A stretch of DNA of 10,742 nt from positions 1 to 10,742 of the forward strand of contig DIVW01000051.1 in the NCBI GenBank assembly GCA_002428365.1, written 5' to 3'. The DNA comes from Propionibacteriaceae bacterium UBA6122. GTDB taxonomy: Bacteria; Actinomycetota; Actinomycetes; Propionibacteriales; Propionibacteriaceae. The notes below the pieces were generated by a model, which worked only from the letters and a program-made list of their open reading frames with translations, did no database searches and had not been told where the DNA came from. This document shows, in pieces, positions 7,258 to 10,742 of the stretch. The position numbers were made by a program, and so were the translations under genes. Every line of letters begins with the position of its first letter. The stretch's first letter is position 1.

Positions 7258-7276
7258 TGTCCGAGGGGGGACTTGA
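7258..7276. other. Probable attachment-site junction (recombinase end / tRNA 3' end)
   Basis: The discriminator base and 3' acceptor and T-arm bases of tRNA-Leu (7258-7276 read on the minus strand) are also the last five codons and the stop of the recombinase on the plus strand. Elements that integrate at tRNA genes restore the tRNA 3' end with their own copy, so this overlap marks one element end. The exact crossover bases cannot be fixed, and no second copy of this segment was seen elsewhere in the window. Confidence 0.5.
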
Positions 7277-7342
7277 ACCCCCACGCCCTATACGGGCACT
7301 AGCACCTCAAGCTAGCGCGTCTACCTATTCCGCCACCCGGAC
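7258..7342 (-). tRNA. tRNA-Leu (anticodon GAG)
   Basis: An 85-base class II tRNA. The acceptor stem pairs GTCCGGG (from 7342) with CTCGGAC (to 7259) including one G-T wobble, and the discriminator is A at 7258. The D-arm contains the TGGCGGAATAGGTAGACGC text usual for leucine tRNAs. The anticodon stem CTAGC/GCTAG holds loop TTGAGGT, giving anticodon GAG at 7308-7306, which reads CTC and CTT. A long variable arm with a GCCC/GGGC stem and a T-arm GGGGG-TTCAAGT-CCCCC follow. CCA is not encoded, as is common in actinobacteria. All invariant elements look intact, so the gene should be functional despite the element joined to its 3' end. Confidence 0.97.
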
Positions 7343-7352
7343 AGGTGGTCTG

Positions 7353-7384
7353 CTGGGCTAGGCCCAGACAGCCTGAGAACTATA
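7353..7384 (-). promoter_or_regulatory. tRNA-Leu leader: -10-like TATAGT and a short dyad
   Basis: On the minus strand a -10-like TATAGT (7384-7379) lies about 37 bases before the mature tRNA start. No good -35 hexamer is seen at 17-18 bases. Between it and the tRNA, CTGGGC (7353-7358) and GCCCAG (7362-7367) form a small hairpin that would lie in the 5' leader of the precursor, cut off by RNase P. The peptidase gene diverges from this same region; no separate promoter for it stands out. Confidence 0.35.
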
Positions 7385-7442
7385 GCAACGCCAGACCGGC
7401 ATGGCGATTTGAGGACCCTGCTGCTACCGCCGGAGCAGTGGC

Positions 7443-7446
7443 AGGA
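7443..7446 (+). promoter_or_regulatory. Ribosome binding site setting the peptidase start
   Basis: AGGA ends 7 bases before the ATG at 7454, which favours this start over the in-frame TTG at 7409. Confidence 0.5.
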
Positions 7447-7453
7447 TGAGGGG

Positions 7454-8767
7454 ATGGATGCCCCGCCAACCGCGAGTGATGAAGTCGCCGGCCTTTGCAG
7501 CGAACTGATCCGGTTCGACACCTCCAATTTTGGCCCCGAAGGGTCGAAGGGTGAGCGGGAGGCTACGGAGTATGTAGCGGCCAAGCTCGCCGAGGTCGGC
7601 ATCGAGTCAGAGTTGTTCGAGTCTGAGCATCGGCGAACCTCGCTGGTGGCCCATTGGGAGCCGGACGGGTGCGACAAGAACGCGCCGCCGCTGCTAATTC
7701 ACGGGCACACCGATGTGGTGCCAGCGATCGCCTCGGAGTGGCAGGTGGACCCCTTCGCTGGGGAAGTGCGCGACGGCTATGTCTGGGGCCGGGGCGCGGT
7801 AGACATGAAGGACTTCGACGCAATCCTGCTGGCAGTGGTGCGCGATCGGCAGCGCACCGGGCGTGCGCCGCGTCGGCCGGTTCGGCTGGTGATCACCGCT
7901 GATGAAGAGGCTGGCGGCGGTTTAGGTGCCGGCTGGCTAGCTCGCCAGCACCCCGAGCTGATCGCTGATTGCCGTGAGGCTATCGGCGAGGTGGGTGGCT
8001 TCTCGCTCACGGTCAACGATAAGCGGCTCTACCTGATCCAAACCGCCGAAAAGGGCCTGGCCTGGCTAAACCTGATCGCCTCGGGGACCGCGGGGCATGG
8101 CTCGATGCGCAATGACGACAATGCCATCACCGAGCTGGCCGCAGCGGTCAGCCGAGTCGGCAACTACCGCTGGCCGCAGCGGCTGCGGCCGTCGGTTCGC
8201 CAGTTCATCGACGCTCTCGAAAACGTCTTGGGCACCCAGATCGGCACCGATGATGTGGAACAAACCCTGGCCCGGCTGGGCTCGATCGCCCGCATGGTCG
8301 GCGCCACCATGTCGAACACCGCCAATCCGACCATGCTCACCGGCGGCTACAAGTTGAACGTGATTCCCGGCGAGGCGACCGCTGGCATCGATGGCCGTTT
8401 CATCCCTGGTTTTGAGCAGGAGTTCTACGACACCATCACTGAACTCATCGGTGAGAAGGTGCGCTACGAAGTAGTCACCGGTGATATCGCGGTGGAAACC
8501 ACCTTCGACGGCGACCTGGTCAACGCGATGACCGCCAGTCTGGCCGCGGCCGATCCGGGTTCGGTGGCGGTGCCGTTCATGATGAGCGCCGGCACTGACG
8601 CCAAGGCCTGGTCGACCTTAGGAGTGCGCTGTTTCGGGTTCGCGCCGCTGCGGTTGCCGCCTGAGCTGGATTTCGTCGCCCTCTTCCATGGGGTGGACGA
8701 ACGGGTGCCGATCGAGTCGCTGCAGTTCGGTTGCCAGGTGCTTGACGACTTCCTGGACCGGGCCTGA
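7454..8767 (+). CDS. M20 family metallopeptidase / deacylase (DapE/ArgE-like)
   Basis: A 437-residue zinc-dependent amidohydrolase of the M20/M25/M40 family, cytoplasmic, with no signal peptide. The metal-site pattern is complete: HTD (His85, Asp87) in LIHGHTDVVP, bridging Asp117 in WGRGAVDMKD, catalytic Glu151 and ligand Glu152 in TADEEAGGG, a further acidic ligand Glu179 (GEVGG), and His412 (LFHGVDERV). The lid/dimerisation domain lies between, with His215 in GTAGHGSM. Family members remove acyl groups or cleave small peptides (succinyl-diaminopimelate desuccinylase, acetylornithine deacetylase, dipeptidases). Sequence alone does not separate these, and such actinobacterial proteins are often labelled DapE-like without proof. 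It is the first gene of a coupled pair: the stop shares one base with the ATG of the methyltransferase (TGATG). Likely ancestral chromosome beside the tRNA gene. Confidence 0.9.
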   Translation: MDAPPTASDEVAGLCSELIRFDTSNFGPEGSKGEREATEYVAAKLAEVGIESELFESEHRRTSLVAHWEPDGCDKNAPPLLIHGHTDVVPAIASEWQVDPFAGEVRDGYVWGRGAVDMKDFDAILLAVVRDRQRTGRAPRRPVRLVITADEEAGGGLGAGWLARQHPELIADCREAIGEVGGFSLTVNDKRLYLIQTAEKGLAWLNLIASGTAGHGSMRNDDNAITELAAAVSRVGNYRWPQRLRPSVRQFIDALENVLGTQIGTDDVEQTLARLGSIARMVGATMSNTANPTMLTGGYKLNVIPGEATAGIDGRFIPGFEQEFYDTITELIGEKVRYEVVTGDIAVETTFDGDLVNAMTASLAAADPGSVAVPFMMSAGTDAKAWSTLGVRCFGFAPLRLPPELDFVALFHGVDERVPIESLQFGCQVLDDFLDRA

Positions 8768-9498
8768 TGAGTGACGCCGAACGAGCCACCAGTTTTGGGT
8801 CGGCGGTGGACGCCTACCAGGCCGGGCGGCCGGAGTACCTCGATGAGCATGTCGGGTGGCTCTTGGAAGGGACGCACGGCCGCGTGCTCGACCTTGGTGC
8901 TGGCTCGGGCAAGCTGACCCGTGCGGTGGCTCGCCTGGGCTTCGAGGTCGTCGCTGTTGATCCCGATGAGCAGATGCTGGCTGGGCTCGGTGAACTGCCG
9001 AGCCTGGTTGGCACCGCAGAACAGATTCCGCTGCCGGATGAGAGTGTGGCCGCAGTCACCGTGGGCCAGGCCTGGCACTGGTTCGACCCAGCCGTGGCCG
9101 GGGCGGAGATCGCCCGGGTGCTGCAGCCCGGAGGCAGGCTCGGCCTGATCTGGAATACCCGCGACCTTGCCCATCCCTTCGTCGCTGAGCTGTCTGAAGT
9201 GATGGGGGAGTCGCCGGCGGAGCGGATGGTGGACGAGGAATTGGTCACCGACGTGCCAGGATTCACCCCCTTCGAGTGCAGCCGCCGGGATCGGATCCGG
9301 ATGATGACTCCGGGCGAACTGGAGGCGATGGTGATCTCGCGCAGCCACTACCTGACCGGATCGCCGCAGCTGCAGCGGGATGTGGTCGCTGGTGTCCACC
9401 GCCTCCTGGCCACCCATCCGCATACCCGTGGCCGGGACGAGTTCGAGTACCCGTTGCACAGCACCGCCTACCGCGCTGATCGGGTTTTGCAGTCCTAG
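8767..9498 (+). CDS. Class I SAM-dependent methyltransferase
   Basis: A 243-residue Rossmann-fold methyltransferase (Methyltransf_11/25 type). Motif I VLDLGAGSGKLTRAVARLG (40-58) binds S-adenosylmethionine. The acidic end of strand 2 (VVAVDPDEQM, 61-70) binds the ribose. AEQIPLPDESVAAVTVGQAWHWFDP (84-108) is the motif II region, and VLQPGGRLGLIWNTRD (118-133) is the post-III region. This layout, with QAWHWFDP, is typical of small-molecule or unknown-substrate methyltransferases rather than DNA or rRNA enzymes. The ATG overlaps the peptidase stop by one base, so the two proteins are probably made together. The stop codon is embedded in a CTAG shared with the convergent gene. Substrate unknown. 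Confidence 0.9.
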   Translation: MSDAERATSFGSAVDAYQAGRPEYLDEHVGWLLEGTHGRVLDLGAGSGKLTRAVARLGFEVVAVDPDEQMLAGLGELPSLVGTAEQIPLPDESVAAVTVGQAWHWFDPAVAGAEIARVLQPGGRLGLIWNTRDLAHPFVAELSEVMGESPAERMVDEELVTDVPGFTPFECSRRDRIRMMTPGELEAMVISRSHYLTGSPQLQRDVVAGVHRLLATHPHTRGRDEFEYPLHSTAYRADRVLQS

Positions 9499-10742
9499 CT
9501 GTAGTCCGGGGCGTACCAGTTGCTGATGGTCACCTCGCCCGCCGTGAGTTGTAGGACCAAGACAAGGCCGATCGTGCGGAATGCGTCGGTGGGGCTTGCC
9601 GAGTGCGGATACACCGCGCGCTCGGGCAGGTCCCACCCCACCCTGTGCCCGGGTTTGGCCGAGAAGTGCTCGCTCACGGTGAATGAGGAGATGGCGAAGG
9701 TGCCCTGCTCGGTCTGGAAGGCTCGCACGGCGTTGGGGAGGGCGGCGACCGTCCATTTGTTGGTGCACCACGATGTCGGTTTCAGAGCCCCGCGGCGCCA
9801 TTTGATCAGGTCGGCCGGAAGGGTGAAGGCCGCTTTGCCCGTGGTCAGTTGGGTGGCCAGGGCGGAAGTCGCGCTTTCAAAGAGCGCCTGCGCTGAAGCG
9901 TCTGGCGGTTGGTGGGCAGGCGGTGGTGGGGCAGTGCCCGAGGCACCGACAACGGCCGCGTGCAGCCACGGATCGTAGGGGTGATTTCGGATGAACACCG
10001 CAAAGTTCTTTACCGGGTCTTTGGCCGCCTTTCCGCAAGTCCACCCGTAGGAGACCACGATGGTGAGCGGGTAGTGGGCGCTCGCTTTGCCGGGGTAGGC
10101 CTGCCCGAGCCGAACGGGGCATTGGCCGGGCTGGTCCTTGTCTTTGGTCGCCTTACGCCAAGCCGTGTAATGCCGGTCACTGTGGAGTGACAGTTCGGCA
10201 TCGGCTGCGGCCCACTCCTTTTCCGAGTAGCGGGGAGCTGCGGCGGCCGCGAGGGCCGCATCGTTGCGCCGGTTGTAGTCAGCGGCCAGGGCCGTCAGGT
10301 CCAGCCCGTCAAGGGGATCTCGAGTCAGTTCCTTGCGGGGAGACAGTGGCACATTGCCGACCAACTCCTCGGCGGCACAGCCTGAGCCTGCCAGCAAGAC
10401 CGAGCAGCTCAGCAGCGCGACGGCGACCGTCCGCAGGGCGCGCAGTGGGGAGTGGGTGGGCTCGGCAGTCTCCTCTGCGGGTGCGACCAGCTGCCGTTGC
10501 TGGCGCCGCCGAAACCAGAGCGCACCGACCAGAAGCACGACGCCGACGCTGGCTAGTGAGAGCGAAATCGCGAATGCTCCGGGGACCTGGCTGCCGATCG
10601 AAAGCCGCAGGGGTTTGGATTCGCCACTCGGGGTGGCCACGAAAGCCTCGATTGGTTGCCCGGCGAAGTGCCCTGCGACCGACTGCGTGCCGGTTCCGGC
10701 GGCCTTGGCGCGCCAGAAGTCGAGCCCGGCGGGTGCGGCGGG
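9495..10742 (-). CDS. Membrane-anchored protein of unknown function, 5' end beyond the window
   Basis: The frame stays open from the right edge, so the true start is outside; a GTG at 10640 lies inside what is probably a longer gene. The visible 415 residues begin with an Ala/Gly/Thr-rich stretch likely outside the cell. With numbering from that GTG, a membrane helix at 21-43 is followed by RRRQQR and an acidic/proline loop, which points to a cytoplasmic loop. A second hydrophobic segment (70-87) ends in GSGC (Cys88), resembling a weak lipoprotein cleavage site but without the usual Leu at -3. The remaining about 290 residues look extracytoplasmic, with three conserved-looking cysteines (QCPVRL, WTCGK, SWCTNK) and many Trp/Tyr. 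I do not recognise the family. It converges on the methyltransferase and shares four bases (CTAG) with it. Confidence 0.75.
   Translation of the reverse strand, partial: PAAPAGLDFWRAKAAGTGTQSVAGHFAGQPIEAFVATPSGESKPLRLSIGSQVPGAFAISLSLASVGVVLLVGALWFRRRQQRQLVAPAEETAEPTHSPLRALRTVAVALLSCSVLLAGSGCAAEELVGNVPLSPRKELTRDPLDGLDLTALAADYNRRNDAALAAAAAPRYSEKEWAAADAELSLHSDRHYTAWRKATKDKDQPGQCPVRLGQAYPGKASAHYPLTIVVSYGWTCGKAAKDPVKNFAVFIRNHPYDPWLHAAVVGASGTAPPPPAHQPPDASAQALFESATSALATQLTTGKAAFTLPADLIKWRRGALKPTSWCTNKWTVAALPNAVRAFQTEQGTFAISSFTVSEHFSAKPGHRVGWDLPERAVYPHSASPTDAFRTIGLVLVLQLTAGEVTISNWYAPDYS

Larger units (their letters stand above)
6727..7276 (+). pseudogene. C-terminal remnant of a large serine recombinase / integrase
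   Basis: Three frames together give the C-terminal half of an actinobacterial large serine recombinase. Frame one has the zinc-ribbon start CHRRMQGQYNHGDAYYRCRF (6727 on). After a one-base deletion near 6798 the next frame reads LANQVPHPRNVYLRGDAL and TWPASAFAPHRIAHTITAMA (to about 6945). After a further gap, with roughly 25 expected codons missing, the last frame runs from 6953: ALDAGADPAVVTAWIAQTQ, then an Ala/Arg/Glu-rich coiled-coil region, ADPADKAEVYRQLGLRL and the end VRGGT. The N-terminal resolvase catalytic domain with its active-site serine is absent, so the protein is dead. An intact frame remains for residues from about 6953 to 7276. The final 18 bases lie inside the tRNA-Leu gene on the other strand, as expected for an integrase whose gene abuts its attachment site. 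Confidence 0.85.

Noticed and set aside
7409..7453. Peptidase start at the in-frame TTG at 7409
   Set aside because: The ATG at 7454 has a well-placed AGGA and gives the usual N-terminus length for the M20 family.
8464..9801. Long minus-strand open frame opposite the peptidase and methyltransferase
   Set aside because: It spans the antisense of two well-supported genes and part of a third, has low-complexity composition and no recognisable domain.

Overview
This is high-GC actinobacterial DNA, probably from a Pseudonocardiales-like or related actinomycete. The supporting features are strong G/C third-position bias, frequent GTG starts, actinobacterial transposase and recombinase relics, and a tRNA-Leu without an encoded CCA end. 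Genus and species cannot be read from the sequence.

Left part (about 1-7258): this looks like a worn mobile region carrying an intact cargo module. It opens with a decayed DDE transposase fragment (about 104-317), then about 390 bases with no recognisable gene. Next come a sensor histidine kinase (707-1912) and an overlapping NarL/LuxR-type response regulator (1900-2559). Facing them is a two-gene ABC operon on the minus strand: a MacB/LolD-type ATPase (6040-5213) and an 869-residue FtsX-type permease (5219-2610). A short hairpin lies between the convergent permease and regulator. A 14-base dyad upstream of the ATPase is a candidate operator. The likely logic is a two-component system that senses envelope stress or a membrane-active compound and controls the transporter beside it; the ligand is unknown. 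Behind the ABC promoter region lie a composite IS5-type transposase relic (6593-6193, minus) and the C-terminal remains of a large serine recombinase (6727-7276, plus) broken by frameshifts and a deletion.

Junction (7201-7342): the last codons of the recombinase relic lie inside the 3' end of a tRNA-Leu(GAG) gene on the opposite strand. The hairpin that looks like the tRNA's terminator is inside the recombinase reading frame. This arrangement is expected at the end of an element integrated at the 3' end of a tRNA gene, with the element to the left and the original chromosome to the right.

Right part (7343-10742): ordinary chromosomal genes with slightly more relaxed codon choice. An M20 metallopeptidase (7454-8767) is translationally coupled to a class I SAM-dependent methyltransferase (8767-9498). 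The methyltransferase shares a CTAG stop motif with a convergent membrane-anchored protein of unknown function that runs off the right edge (9495-10742, minus).

No CRISPR array, rRNA or complete insertion sequence is visible. The most interesting item is the recombinase/tRNA overlap with its embedded terminator. The signalling/ABC module is of a familiar type, and I do not see a clearly new defence or biosynthetic system.
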